A stretch of DNA of 64,000 bases from contig NZ_CP097263.1 of the NCBI RefSeq assembly GCF_028622115.1, forward strand, positions 4,402,001 through 4,466,000, given 5' to 3'. Under the pieces are notes generated by a model, which saw only the letters and a list, made by a program, of their open reading frames with translations, made no database searches and had not been told where the DNA came from. This document shows, one piece after another, positions 40,151-48,508 of this stretch (its first letter is position 1; every line of letters begins with the position of its first letter). The stretch is from Kutzneria chonburiensis (GTDB lineage: Bacteria; Actinomycetota; Actinomycetes; Mycobacteriales; Pseudonocardiaceae). The position numbers were made by a program, and so were the translations under genes.

Positions 40151-41572
40151 TCACGCCTCTGCCGTTACGCGTTTCGGCACGAACAGCGAGCCGGCCGCGC
40201 CGACCACGCCGAGCACACCGGCCACGATGAACGCGGCCCGCAGCCCGGTGGCGTCCGGCGAGGTGCCCGAGACCGTGGCCAGCGTGGCCACCGCGACGAA
40301 CAGCGTCGTACCGAACGCGCCCATGACCTGCTGCAACGTCGCCATGATCGCGCTGCCGTGGGAGTACAGGTTCTCCGGCAGGTCGTTCAGGCCGGCGGTG
40401 AACAGCGGCGTCATCATCAGGCCGAGGCCGGCCATCAGCAGCACGTGGATGCCGATCACCGCGATCAGCGGCGAGTCCGGCCCGAGCACGGCGAACAGCC
40501 ACAACGCCACCGCCATGGCGATCGCGCCCGGGATGACCAGCGGCCGCGCGCCGATCCGGTCGAACAGCGCGCCGACCGGACGGCCGAGCAGGCCCAGCAC
40601 CAGACCGCCGGGCAGCACGGCCAGGCCGGTCACGAAAGTGGTCTGGTGCAACACGGTCTGGAGGTACAGCGGCAGCAGGATCGCGCCCGCGCCGATGAGG
40701 CACATGAACAGCACGCTCGTCAGCACGACGGCGACCAAGAAGCTGCGATAGGTGAACGGCCGCAGGTCGAGCAGCGCCCGGTCCTCACGCTGAAGCCGCA
40801 GCTGGCGCCAGGTGAACGCGACCAGCGCGATCGCGCCGACCACCACCGACACCCACGGCGGCACCGGCTGCGACGACGGGTCGCTGCTGCCGGACAGGCC
40901 GAACAGCACGCCGCCGAAACCCAGCGCCGACATGATCACCGACGGGATGTCCAGCGGCACCGAGCGGGTCTCGCTGTCCAGCTTGAGCAGGATGGAGCCG
41001 GCGATCAACGCGGCAACGGCCAGCGGCAGCACGATGCCGAACATCCAGCGCCAGCCCAGCGAGGACAGCACCGCGCCGCCGATCGTCGGGCCGATGGCCG
41101 GGGCCACCGCGATGACGATGGTGATCGTGCCCATGGTCTGGCCGCGGCGTTCCGGCGGCACCAGCTTCATCACCGTGGTCATCAACAGCGGCAGCATCAC
41201 CGCGGTGCCGCAGGCCTGCACGATGCGGCCGACCAGCAGCATCGGGAAGCCGGCGGCCACCGCGCACAGCAGCGTGCCGAGGCTGAACGCGGTCAGCGAC
41301 ACGAGGAACACCTGGCGCGGCGTGAGCCGTTCCAGCATGAAGCCGGTGGTCGGGATGACCACCGCCATGGTCAGCAGGAAGCCGCTGGTCAGCCACTGCG
41401 CGGTGGTGGTCGGGATGCTCAGGTCGACCGTGAGGTCCCGCAGCGCCACGCTCAGGATGGTCTCGTTGAGGATCATCACGAACGCGGACAGCACCAGGAT
41501 CCCGATCAGGAGCCAGGATCGTGACGGCGCGCGACTCTCGGCTGCGTGCGTCATCTGGACGGTGTGTGTCAT
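40151..41572 (-). CDS. MFS drug/proton antiporter, DHA2 (EmrB/QacA) type
   Basis: A 473-residue exporter with 14 predicted helices. Family features include LIGILVLSAFVMILNETILS with VALRDLTVDL in helix 1, TTAQWLTSGFLLTMAVVIPT and GFMLERLTPRQVFLVS, and motif C-like GPTIGGAVLSSLGWRWMFG. This group exports drugs, dyes or siderophore-like compounds in exchange for protons. No regulator is adjacent on the same strand, so its inducer is not apparent. Terminates at the shared hairpin 40117-40149. Confidence 0.92.
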   Translation of the reverse strand: MTHTVQMTHAAESRAPSRSWLLIGILVLSAFVMILNETILSVALRDLTVDLSIPTTTAQWLTSGFLLTMAVVIPTTGFMLERLTPRQVFLVSLTAFSLGTLLCAVAAGFPMLLVGRIVQACGTAVMLPLLMTTVMKLVPPERRGQTMGTITIVIAVAPAIGPTIGGAVLSSLGWRWMFGIVLPLAVAALIAGSILLKLDSETRSVPLDIPSVIMSALGFGGVLFGLSGSSDPSSQPVPPWVSVVVGAIALVAFTWRQLRLQREDRALLDLRPFTYRSFLVAVVLTSVLFMCLIGAGAILLPLYLQTVLHQTTFVTGLAVLPGGLVLGLLGRPVGALFDRIGARPLVIPGAIAMAVALWLFAVLGPDSPLIAVIGIHVLLMAGLGLMMTPLFTAGLNDLPENLYSHGSAIMATLQQVMGAFGTTLFVAVATLATVSGTSPDATGLRAAFIVAGVLGVVGAAGSLFVPKRVTAEA

Positions 41573-41663
41573 GAGTGGGATCCCCCGAGTGGACAGGCGC
41601 CACCATCATGACACGTAGGACGTTCGGCAGGACCCCGATTATTCCGTCGGCACGGCACGTCAA

Positions 41664-41697
41664 CGGCCCATCACCGCTGGTCAGCGGTAATGGGCCG
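41664..41697 (-). terminator. Hairpin downstream of the NADH dehydrogenase gene
   Basis: CGGCCCATCACCGCTG at 41664-41679 pairs with 41682-41697 over 16 positions, with one mismatch that becomes a G-U pair in the minus-strand transcript. It starts 29 bases after the NDH-2 stop. The rest of the gap 41573-41725 holds only the presumed promoter of the MFS gene. Confidence 0.75.
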
Positions 41698-41725
41698 ATG
41701 GCGTGAACTATGTTATGTCCGACCT

Positions 41726-43081
41726 TTACTTCTGGGCGAAGTCCTTGCGGCTGAGCATGTTGCTGATCTGGCCGGCGTCCAGCGCCTTGGGCTCGGCCAC
41801 GTGCACCATGGACACGACCTCGCGGCCGAGCAGGCCGGCGCCGATCCAGCCGAACAGGATGCGCACCTTGCGGTTGAAGGTCGGCATCTTGGCCACGTGG
41901 TAGGCGCGGTGCGCGGCCCACGCGGTCCAGCCCTTGCCCTTGGTGTTGTAGACGTCCGCGACACCCTTGTGCAGGCCCAGGCTGGCGACCGCGCCCACGT
42001 TCTTGTGGAAGTAGTCGGTGACCTTCTTCTCCCGCAGTGAAGCCAGGATGTTGTCGGCCAGCACCTTGGCCTGGCGCACGGCGTGCTGCGCGTTGGGCGG
42101 GCAGGTGGCCTCGGGGTCGGCGTCGCGCTTGGACAGGTCCGGCACGCTGGCGCAGTCGCCGGCCGCCCAGATCACGCCCTCGTGGCCCTGCACCTGCATG
42201 GCGGCGTTGGCCACCACGCGCTTGCGCTGGTCGAGCGGCAGACCGGCCTCGGCCAGCACCGGGTTGGCGGTGACGCCGGCGGTCCAGATGATCGTGTCGC
42301 TGTCGTACTCGGTGCCGTCGGACAGCTGCACGTGGCCGTTCTCCACGCTCTGCGCGAAGGTCTTGAGGTAGACCTCGATGCCGCGCTGGCGGAGCTTGTC
42401 CACGGTGTAGACGCCGAGGCTCTCGCGGACCTCGGGCAGGATGCGCGGCGCGGCCTCGACCAGCACCCAGCGCATGTCGTTGGCCTCGATCGTGGAGTAG
42501 TACTTCAGCGCCGAGCGGGCCATGTCCTCGAGCTCGCCCAGGGCCTCCACGCCGGCGAAGCCGCCGCCGATGACGGTGAAGGTGAGCAGCTTCTTGCGGG
42601 TGGCGGCGTCGGTGGTGCTGGCCGCCAGGTCCAGCCGCGACAGCACGTGGTTGCGCAGGTAGACGGCCTCGCCGATGGTCTTGAGGCCGATGCCGTGCTC
42701 GGCCAGGCCCGGGATCGGCAGCAGGCGGGTGACCGCGCCGAGGGCGACGACGAGGGTGTCGTACGGGATCTCGTCGACCGAGCCGCTCTCGGTCTTGACG
42801 GTGACGACCTTGCGGTCGGGGTCGACGGCGGTGACGCGCGCGGTGCGCACGTGGCAGCGGTCGAGGGTCCGGCGCAGCGGGACGGTGACGTGGCGCGGCT
42901 CGATGGAGCCGGCGGCCGCCTCGGGGAGGAACGGCTGGTACGTCATGTGCGGCTGCGGGTCGATCACCGTCACGGACGCCTCGTTGGAGCGCAGCTTCTT
43001 CTGGAGGCGCAGCGCGGTGTAGAGGCCGACGTAGCCTCCACCGAGCACGACGATCCGAGCGGGCTGCTTGCTGCTGGCCAC
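41726..43081 (-). CDS. ndh: Type II NADH dehydrogenase (NDH-2)
   Basis: A 451-residue FAD flavoprotein that oxidises NADH and reduces membrane quinone without pumping protons. The GTG at 43081 follows GGAGGGG and gives MASSKQPARIVVLGGGYVGL, placing the FAD motif GGGYVGLY near the N-terminus. A second Rossmann motif for NADH is at TVIGGGFAGVEALGELEDMA, then the C-terminal AAGDCASVPDLSKRDADPEA that binds FAD. The C-terminus has an amphipathic segment (NRKVRILFGWIGAGLLGREV) likely used for membrane attachment. It is divergent from a TetR regulator, which may control it. Confidence 0.94.
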   Translation of the reverse strand: MASSKQPARIVVLGGGYVGLYTALRLQKKLRSNEASVTVIDPQPHMTYQPFLPEAAAGSIEPRHVTVPLRRTLDRCHVRTARVTAVDPDRKVVTVKTESGSVDEIPYDTLVVALGAVTRLLPIPGLAEHGIGLKTIGEAVYLRNHVLSRLDLAASTTDAATRKKLLTFTVIGGGFAGVEALGELEDMARSALKYYSTIEANDMRWVLVEAAPRILPEVRESLGVYTVDKLRQRGIEVYLKTFAQSVENGHVQLSDGTEYDSDTIIWTAGVTANPVLAEAGLPLDQRKRVVANAAMQVQGHEGVIWAAGDCASVPDLSKRDADPEATCPPNAQHAVRQAKVLADNILASLREKKVTDYFHKNVGAVASLGLHKGVADVYNTKGKGWTAWAAHRAYHVAKMPTFNRKVRILFGWIGAGLLGREVVSMVHVAEPKALDAGQISNMLSRKDFAQK

Positions 43082-43160
43082 GGCCAATCCCCTCCGGGTT
43101 TGATACACCAATGCACTGAATGCACCGACGTACTGAGTGTAGAGCTGTATCGTGTCAGCC

Positions 43161-43778
43161 ATGGGGCTTTCTGACAGTGACGTCAGCCACGCATCGGAGT
43201 CGGCGCCGCGCAAACGGGTGCACACGAAAGCGCGACTACTCCGTGCGGCGGTGGAGGTCCTCGCGGAGCGTGGCTACCACGCGTCGTCGATCGACGAGAT
43301 CTGCGCCCGGGCGGGCTACACCCGAGGTGCTTTCTACTCCAACTACACCAGCAAGGACGAGCTGGTGGTCGAGGTGTTCGACCAGTACGCGACCCAGCGC
43401 CGAGAGCGGCTGGCCGTGCTGGCGGCCAGCGATGTGACGGCGGACATGCTGGCCAGGGAGCTGCTGGAGCTCAACGAGCAGGACAGCGCGCTGAGCACGG
43501 TGATCCTCGAGTTCCGCATCCACGCGGTGCGCAATCCGGACCTCGTCGCCCGGTTGGACCAACACGACGACGAGGCGTCGACGGCGTTCGGTGAACTCTT
43601 GGCGAAGGTCCTGCCGGCCGACTCGGCGCTCGCGGCGGTGCCGCCGAAGCAGCTCGCCACCTTCCTGCTGGCGCTGCGCGCCGGCACGCTCACCCGGATC
43701 CTGCACGGCGGCACCAGCGCCACTCAGGCCAGCGACGCATTCCACACCGTGCTCAGCACGCTCATTTCGATCAGGTGA
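43161..43778 (+). CDS. TetR-family transcriptional regulator
   Basis: 205 residues from the ATG at 43161; a GTG at 43152 is in frame. The helix-turn-helix is at about residues 20-62: TKARLLRAAVEVLAERGYHA, SSIDEICARAGYTRGAFYSN and YTSKDELVVEVF. The C-terminal ligand domain resembles the TetR_C_6/BetI-like group. A short dyad TGCA-CTGAA-TGCA lies at 43112-43124 in the divergent promoter shared with ndh, so control of ndh and itself is possible. Confidence 0.9.
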   Translation: MGLSDSDVSHASESAPRKRVHTKARLLRAAVEVLAERGYHASSIDEICARAGYTRGAFYSNYTSKDELVVEVFDQYATQRRERLAVLAASDVTADMLARELLELNEQDSALSTVILEFRIHAVRNPDLVARLDQHDDEASTAFGELLAKVLPADSALAAVPPKQLATFLLALRAGTLTRILHGGTSATQASDAFHTVLSTLISIR

Positions 43779-43931
43779 TCGACGATATGACGTTGACTAC
43801 CCTCTGTGGAAACACCTGCCCTGGTAAGAGGTAGGATGGGGGACGCTCCGCGGCTGCCGTCAGCCGGCTCGCGGGTATTGGCCCGTCTGGCACACTGTTT
43901 GAGTGGAAACCCACTCGGGGGTACGCCTCAC

Positions 43932-44840
43932 ATGATCAAACAGCAGAACACTGCTTGCCCTGCCACCGACGAGTTCCTCGCCGCGGTGGATATCGGTGCT
44001 GGTCAGCGCGTATTGCAGGTCGCGGTCGGCGATCGTCTGTTCGATCCGGACGACGTCACCACCGTCACCGGCGACGCCGCTTACCTCGGCGACCCCCTCG
44101 GGGGACCGTACGACCGCATCGTGGTCACCGCGGGGGTGGCCGGCATCTCGCCGCACTGGTTGGATCAGCTGGCCCCGGGCGGCGTGATCTACGCCCCGGT
44201 GGCCCACGGCGGTATGCACCCGGTGCTCGCCGTCACCAAGCGCGCCGCCGGCCCGCACGCCCGCCCGGTGCTGTGGGGCGACTTCCCGCCCGCCACCGGC
44301 CCGCTGCGCCCCGACGCGCTGTTCCACGACCCGGACCGCGTGCTGCGCGGCCCCGCCACGTACCGGTTGCCCGGCGGCCACCTGGCCCTGTCCGAGGACA
44401 ACTACCAGGACCTGTGGTTCTTCCTGGCCGCGCGGGACGCCCGGATCACCAGGGCCGAGCTGGACGACCCGGACTTCGACCCGGACCGCGGCCGGCTGGC
44501 CAAGCACGAGCCGGCGCACGGCACGGCGTGGATCCAGACCGACGGCTCCATCACCGCGGTCGGCGAGGGCAGCACCACCGTGCTCAACCTGCTGCTGGCC
44601 CAGGCCACCCAGTGGGACAAGACGCTGGACCGGCCGCGCTTCACCCAGTGGCAGTGCGGTTTCCAGCTCGACGACCTGGTCAGCCACCCGCTGTGGCTGC
44701 CGCACCGCTGGCAGCTGTCGACGCCGGCCACGACCCGGTTCAGCCCCGTCGAACCGCGAGCGCGTCGCTGGCCGTCAGAGACGCGGCCAGCGGCAACGTC
44801 GCCGCGCCGACCGCGACCAGTTGCGGCCCCCAGCCGCTGA
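43932..44840 (+). CDS. PCMT-like (protein-L-isoaspartate methyltransferase family) protein
   Basis: 302 residues from the ATG at 43932. The middle resembles the SAM domain of the PCMT family: VTGDAAYLGDPLGGPYDRIV, VTAGVAGISPHWLDQLAPGG and IYAPVAHGGMHPVLAVTK. The glycine motif I is degenerate (VDIGAGQRVLQVAVGDRLFD), and the N-terminal part found in true PCMTs is absent. Similar proteins occur as methyltransferase partners in actinobacterial peptide-modification loci, but no precursor or ATP-grasp gene is nearby. The last 101 bp overlap the converging ROK gene and code for an Arg/Pro-rich tail that looks unlike the rest, so the natural C-terminus may have been lost. Confidence 0.6.
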   Translation: MIKQQNTACPATDEFLAAVDIGAGQRVLQVAVGDRLFDPDDVTTVTGDAAYLGDPLGGPYDRIVVTAGVAGISPHWLDQLAPGGVIYAPVAHGGMHPVLAVTKRAAGPHARPVLWGDFPPATGPLRPDALFHDPDRVLRGPATYRLPGGHLALSEDNYQDLWFFLAARDARITRAELDDPDFDPDRGRLAKHEPAHGTAWIQTDGSITAVGEGSTTVLNLLLAQATQWDKTLDRPRFTQWQCGFQLDDLVSHPLWLPHRWQLSTPATTRFSPVEPRARRWPSETRPAATSPRRPRPVAAPSR

Positions 44841-45858
44841 GCATCGCCTCGACGCCCGTGCCGAGCAGGGCCCGGCCTACCCCCGCCAGGTAAGCCGGGG
44901 CCGCCCGCCCGGCCAGTACGACGCGGTCCAGGTCCAACAGGTTCACCAGGTCCATCACGGCCACGCCGAGCAGGTCGCCGGCCCAGGCGACCTCGGCGTC
45001 ATCGAGCTGCGCAAACCGCGTGAGCACCAGGGATTCCGGCACGGGCGCATCCGCCGCCCTGGCCACCACCGCCACCGGCCCGCACAGCGCCTCCACGCAG
45101 CCGCGCCGCCCGCACACGCACTGCGGCCCGTCCAGGCTCAGCACCTGGTGCCCGAACTCGCCGGCGTTGGTCTTCCCGCCGCGATAGACGCGGCCGTCCA
45201 GCACGAGGCCGGCGCCGATACCGGTGCCGACGTAGATCATCGCCGTCTGCCGGGGCAGGTCGGTGGTCCACAGCTCGGCCAGCACCGCCGCGTTGGTGTC
45301 CTTGTCGACGATCACCGGCAGCTCCAGCGCGTCCGTCAACATCGGACCGAGCGCGGCGTTTTCCCACCCGGGCAAGCGATTCGCGTGATGCAGCACGCCG
45401 GTGCGGTGGTCGAGCGGGCCCGGGCAGCCGACGCCGACCCCGGCCAGCGTCGCCGGGTCCACAGTGGACGCGAGCCGGCGGATCGGCGCGGCCAGCTCGG
45501 CGATCGAGCCGACCAGCCCGGGGTGGTGCTCGGCCCGGACGACCCGGCCGGCCAGATCGATCAGCACCAGCCGGAGCTCGTCCCGGTCGAGGTGGACGCC
45601 GATGGCGTGCCGGGCCGGCGGCACCAGCCGCAGCAGCGTCGTCGGGCGGCCGACCGTTTGGGCAGCCTGACCCGCCTCCGCGACCAGTCCGGCCTCGATG
45701 AGCCTGGTCACGATCTTCGACACGGCCTGGGCGGTCAGTCCGGTGAAGGCGGCCAGGTCGGCGCGGCTGGTACCGTCGCGGCGACGGATCAGGTCCAGCA
45801 CCACGCCGGCGTTGTGGTCGCGGAGGGCGCCGAGATTCGCGCCAGGTTTGCTTTGCAT
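44740..45858 (-). CDS. ROK-family transcriptional repressor (NagC/XylR-like)
   Basis: A 372-residue protein with an N-terminal winged helix (LIRRRDGTSRADLAAFTGLT; AQAVSKIVTRLIEAGLV) and a C-terminal ROK sugar-kinase fold. The latter shows VGVGCPGPLDHRTGVLHHAN, DKDTNAAVLAELWTTDLPRQ, IYVGTGIGAGLVLDGRVYRG and the zinc-binding CVCGRRGCVEALCG motif. Such repressors bind sugars or amino sugars as inducers. It is divergent from a Gfo/Idh/MocA oxidoreductase only 29 bp away, which is its most likely target. Confidence 0.92.
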   Translation of the reverse strand: MQSKPGANLGALRDHNAGVVLDLIRRRDGTSRADLAAFTGLTAQAVSKIVTRLIEAGLVAEAGQAAQTVGRPTTLLRLVPPARHAIGVHLDRDELRLVLIDLAGRVVRAEHHPGLVGSIAELAAPIRRLASTVDPATLAGVGVGCPGPLDHRTGVLHHANRLPGWENAALGPMLTDALELPVIVDKDTNAAVLAELWTTDLPRQTAMIYVGTGIGAGLVLDGRVYRGGKTNAGEFGHQVLSLDGPQCVCGRRGCVEALCGPVAVVARAADAPVPESLVLTRFAQLDDAEVAWAGDLLGVAVMDLVNLLDLDRVVLAGRAAPAYLAGVGRALLGTGVEAMLSGWGPQLVAVGAATLPLAASLTASDALAVRRG

Positions 45859-45887
45859 TTACGCAACAGTGTTGATTAACTCGGGCC

Positions 45888-46916
45888 ATGCACGCAAGCA
45901 CCGATCTGCGGGTGGGACTGCTCGGCTACGGCATCGCGGGCGCCGTCTTCCACGCCCCGCTGATCGCGGCCACCCCCGGCCTGCGGCTGTCCGCCGTCGT
46001 GACGGCCAACCCCGAGCGCAAGGCCCAGGTCGCCGCCGACCATCCGGAGACCGTGGTCCTCGACCGGGCAGAGCAGCTCTGGTCCGAGGAGCTGGACCTG
46101 GTCGTCGTGGCCACGCCCAACCGCACCCACGTGCCGCTGGCCACCGAGGCGCTCGACCACGGCTTCGCCGTGGTCGTGGACAAGCCGTTCGCGCCGACCG
46201 CCGAGGAGGCGCGCAAGCTCACCGCGCACGCCCGTGAGCTCGGCCTGCCGCTGGCCGTGTTCCACAACCGCCGGTGGGACAACGACTTCCGGACCGTGCG
46301 GCAGCTCATCGAGGCCGGCGAGCTCGGCACCGTGCACCGCTTCGAGTCCCGGTTCGAACGCTGGCGGCCCACCCCGAAGGGCGGCTGGCGCGAGCTCGGC
46401 GACCCGGCCGAGGCCGGCGGCGCGCTGTACGACCTCGGTTCGCACCTGATCGACCAGGCCCTCCAGCTGTTCGGGCCGGTTCGCTCCGTGTACGCCGAAC
46501 TTGACCGCCGCCGGGCCGGTGTGCAGGTCGACGACGACTCCTTCGTGGCCCTCACACACAAGAGCGGCGTCCGGTCGCACCTGTGGATGGGGGCGCTGAC
46601 CCCGCAGCTCGGGCCGCGGATGCGGGTGCTCGGCGACAAGGCCGGGTACGTCAAGTTCGGTTTGGACGGTCAGGAGGACGCCCTGCGGGCCGGCAACCGC
46701 CCCGGCGGTCCGGAGTGGGGTGTCGAGCCCAGCTCGCTGTCCGGGCAGGTCGGCGTGGACGGCTCGGTGCGGCGCGTGACCTCCGTTCCCGGCGCGTACC
46801 AGGACTTCTATGCCCTGATGCGTGACGCCGTGCGCGGCGAGGGGCTCGTGCCGGTCACGCCCGAGGAGGCCATCGCCGTGCTCGAGGTCATCGAGCAGGC
46901 CCGCGCGGTGGCGTGA
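45888..46916 (+). CDS. Gfo/Idh/MocA-family oxidoreductase
   Basis: A 342-residue NAD(P)-dependent dehydrogenase acting on sugars, polyols or related compounds. The Rossmann motif is VGLLGYGIAGAVFHAPLIAA, then DLVVVATPNRTHVPLATEAL and the conserved Lys in VVVDKPFAPTAEEARKL. The catalytic region is YDLGSHLIDQALQLFGPVRS, whose histidine acts in catalysis. The divergent ROK gene with a short shared promoter suggests induction by the substrate sugar. Confidence 0.92.
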   Translation: MHASTDLRVGLLGYGIAGAVFHAPLIAATPGLRLSAVVTANPERKAQVAADHPETVVLDRAEQLWSEELDLVVVATPNRTHVPLATEALDHGFAVVVDKPFAPTAEEARKLTAHARELGLPLAVFHNRRWDNDFRTVRQLIEAGELGTVHRFESRFERWRPTPKGGWRELGDPAEAGGALYDLGSHLIDQALQLFGPVRSVYAELDRRRAGVQVDDDSFVALTHKSGVRSHLWMGALTPQLGPRMRVLGDKAGYVKFGLDGQEDALRAGNRPGGPEWGVEPSSLSGQVGVDGSVRRVTSVPGAYQDFYALMRDAVRGEGLVPVTPEEAIAVLEVIEQARAVA

Positions 46917-46954
46917 GAGTCTGTCGGCTGATCCTTTCGGCGGCAGGAGAGCTC

Positions 46955-47686
46955 ATGGCACGGCGGCTGTTTCCCGACACCAAGCGCACCATCGGCGCCG
47001 GGACCCTGGCTGTGCTCATCGTCATCGCCGTGGAGCTGTTCGGCGGGCTCGGCCCCGGGGCCATGCTGTGGGAGAAGGCGGTGTCCCTGGTCGGGGCGTT
47101 CGCCTTCCTCGGTGTCATGGTGGTGGCCATCCGCAACCTGGGCAACGTCGTCGTGCGGCAGACCCAGTCGCACATCGGCATCAGCCACGCCGGCATCATC
47201 CGGCTGGGCATCTCGCTGATCGGCTACCAGGTCGCCGTGGTCACCGCGTTGGGGCTGCTCAACGTCAGCCTCGGGCAGCTGCTCGTCGGCGGCGCCCTGA
47301 CCGGCGTCGTGGTCGGCATCGCCTGCCAGCAGTCCCTCGGCAACCTGTTCGCCGGGCTGGTGTTACTGGTGTCGCGGCCGTTCAACATCGGCGACCAGAT
47401 CGTGATCCACTCCGGCTCGCTCGGCGGGCCGCACCTGGGGCAGGTGGTGGAGATGGGGCTGGTGTACGTGGTGCTGGAGACCGACGACGGCGTGATCCGG
47501 CTGCCCAACAGCGCCGTGCTGGCCGCCGGCGTCGGCCCACGCCCGGTCACCGACCCCGAGCCCGCGGCGCTCGACGCCCCCGACCCGGTTCCCGGGGTGT
47601 CCGCCGACCCGTCGGCCTCCCCCGCCCCGGCAGCCGCCGCCGCTGCCGCCACTCCCGCCGACTCCCCCAGGCCCCCCGCCACCTGA
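46955..47686 (+). CDS. MscS-like mechanosensitive channel, shortened, with Pro/Ala-rich tail
   Basis: 243 residues. The ATG at 46955 follows AGGAG. Three or four membrane helices are followed by the MscS pore and beta domain: ALTGVVVGIACQQSLGNLFA, GLVLLVSRPFNIGDQIVIHS, GQVVEMGLVYVVLETDDGVI and RLPNSAVLAAGVG. After about residue 195 the channel domain ends and a disordered tail rich in Pro, Ala, Asp and Ser follows (SADPSASPAPAAAAAAATPA). The usual alpha/beta C-terminal cage domain is absent. One TTA codon occurs at 47363-47365. The stop codon lies inside the first repeat unit of the adjacent repeat cluster. Confidence 0.85.
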   Translation: MARRLFPDTKRTIGAGTLAVLIVIAVELFGGLGPGAMLWEKAVSLVGAFAFLGVMVVAIRNLGNVVVRQTQSHIGISHAGIIRLGISLIGYQVAVVTALGLLNVSLGQLLVGGALTGVVVGIACQQSLGNLFAGLVLLVSRPFNIGDQIVIHSGSLGGPHLGQVVEMGLVYVVLETDDGVIRLPNSAVLAAGVGPRPVTDPEPAALDAPDPVPGVSADPSASPAPAAAAAAATPADSPRPPAT

Positions 47687-47853
47687 GTGGCTCACTTGAA
47701 CACCCCCAGCCCCACCTGAGTGGCTCACTTGGCCCCCAGCCCACGTGAGTGGCTCACTTGACCGTCTCCGCCCCACGTGAGTGGCTCACTTGGCGCTGGA
47801 AGCCAAATGAGCCACTCACGTGGCCGAAAAATGCCAAATGAGCCACTCAGGTG
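47680..47853. repeat. Six-unit 19-bp repeat cluster (four direct, two inverted)
   Basis: Direct units CAC(C/G)TGAGTGGCTCACTTG start at 47680, 47713, 47742 and 47774; reverse-complement-oriented units CAAATGAGCCACTCA(C/G)GTG start at 47804 and 47835. Periods are 33, 29, 32, 30 and 31 bp. Each unit has an internal dyad (TGAG-TGG-CTCA). Units 4 and 5 can form a hairpin with about 21-bp arms. The cluster overlaps the MscS stop and ends 21 bp before the next gene. It could act as a multiple terminator, a repeat element hotspot or a DNA-binding array. Confidence 0.9.
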
Positions 47854-47874
47854 GCCGGATCACGAAGGGCCGGC

Positions 47875-48498
47875 ATGAAGGTTCGCCCTGTCTCCTTCGA
47901 CGTGCTCGTCGCCGAGCTGGCCGATCGGATCGCCGACCTGGGGTCTTCCCGGCTCCGAGTCCTGATTGACGCCGCCCCGGCGGCCAACCCCGCGGCGCTG
48001 GCCGATGCCCTGGTCGATCCGTTACGGCTGCGCGGCCGGGCCGTGGTTCGCGTGTCGGCCAAGGACTTCCTGCGGCCGGCGTCACTGCGTTTCGAGCACG
48101 GGCGCACCGATCCCGACTCGTACTTCGAGGACTGGCTCGACGTCAACGGCCTGGCCCGCGAGGTCCTCGACCCGGTCGAGCCCGGTGGCACCGGCCGCGT
48201 GCTGCCGTCCCTCTGGAACGCCGAGACCGACCGGGCCAGCCGAGCGTCCTATGTGGACGTTCCCGAGAGCGGGATCGTCTTACTGGACGGGGGTTTGCTG
48301 CTCGGCCGATGGCTGCCGTTCGAGCTCACCGTCCACTTGGACATGTCCCCCGCCGCGCTGCGCCGCCGCACCCCGGCCGACGACCACTGGACCCTGCCCG
48401 CCTTCGACCGCTACCGCGCCGAGGCCGAGCCGGCGACCGTCGCCGACGTCGTGGTGAAGATGGACGATCCGCATCACCCGGCCCTCATCGAACCCTAG
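47875..48498 (+). CDS. Uridine-kinase-like protein without a P-loop
   Basis: 207 residues from the ATG at 47875; an ATG at 47851 is in frame. The overall pattern follows actinobacterial proteins annotated as uridine kinase: RLRVLIDAAPAANPAALADA, VVRVSAKDFLRPASLRFEHG, DPDSYFEDWLDVNGLAREVL, VLPSLWNAETDRASRASYVD and LTVHLDMSPAALRRRTPADD. At the site of the Walker A motif the sequence is DAAPAANPAAL, with no GxxxxGK[S/T], so ATP-dependent kinase activity is unlikely. It has two TTA codons (48022, 48280). Function unknown. Confidence 0.8.
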   Translation: MKVRPVSFDVLVAELADRIADLGSSRLRVLIDAAPAANPAALADALVDPLRLRGRAVVRVSAKDFLRPASLRFEHGRTDPDSYFEDWLDVNGLAREVLDPVEPGGTGRVLPSLWNAETDRASRASYVDVPESGIVLLDGGLLLGRWLPFELTVHLDMSPAALRRRTPADDHWTLPAFDRYRAEAEPATVADVVVKMDDPHHPALIEP

Positions 48499-48508
48499 AC
48501 TCGCGGCC

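Noticed and set aside
47680-47853. CRISPR-like array
   Set aside because: The units are 19 bp with short low-complexity spacers (10-14 bp), and they switch orientation; no cas genes are present.
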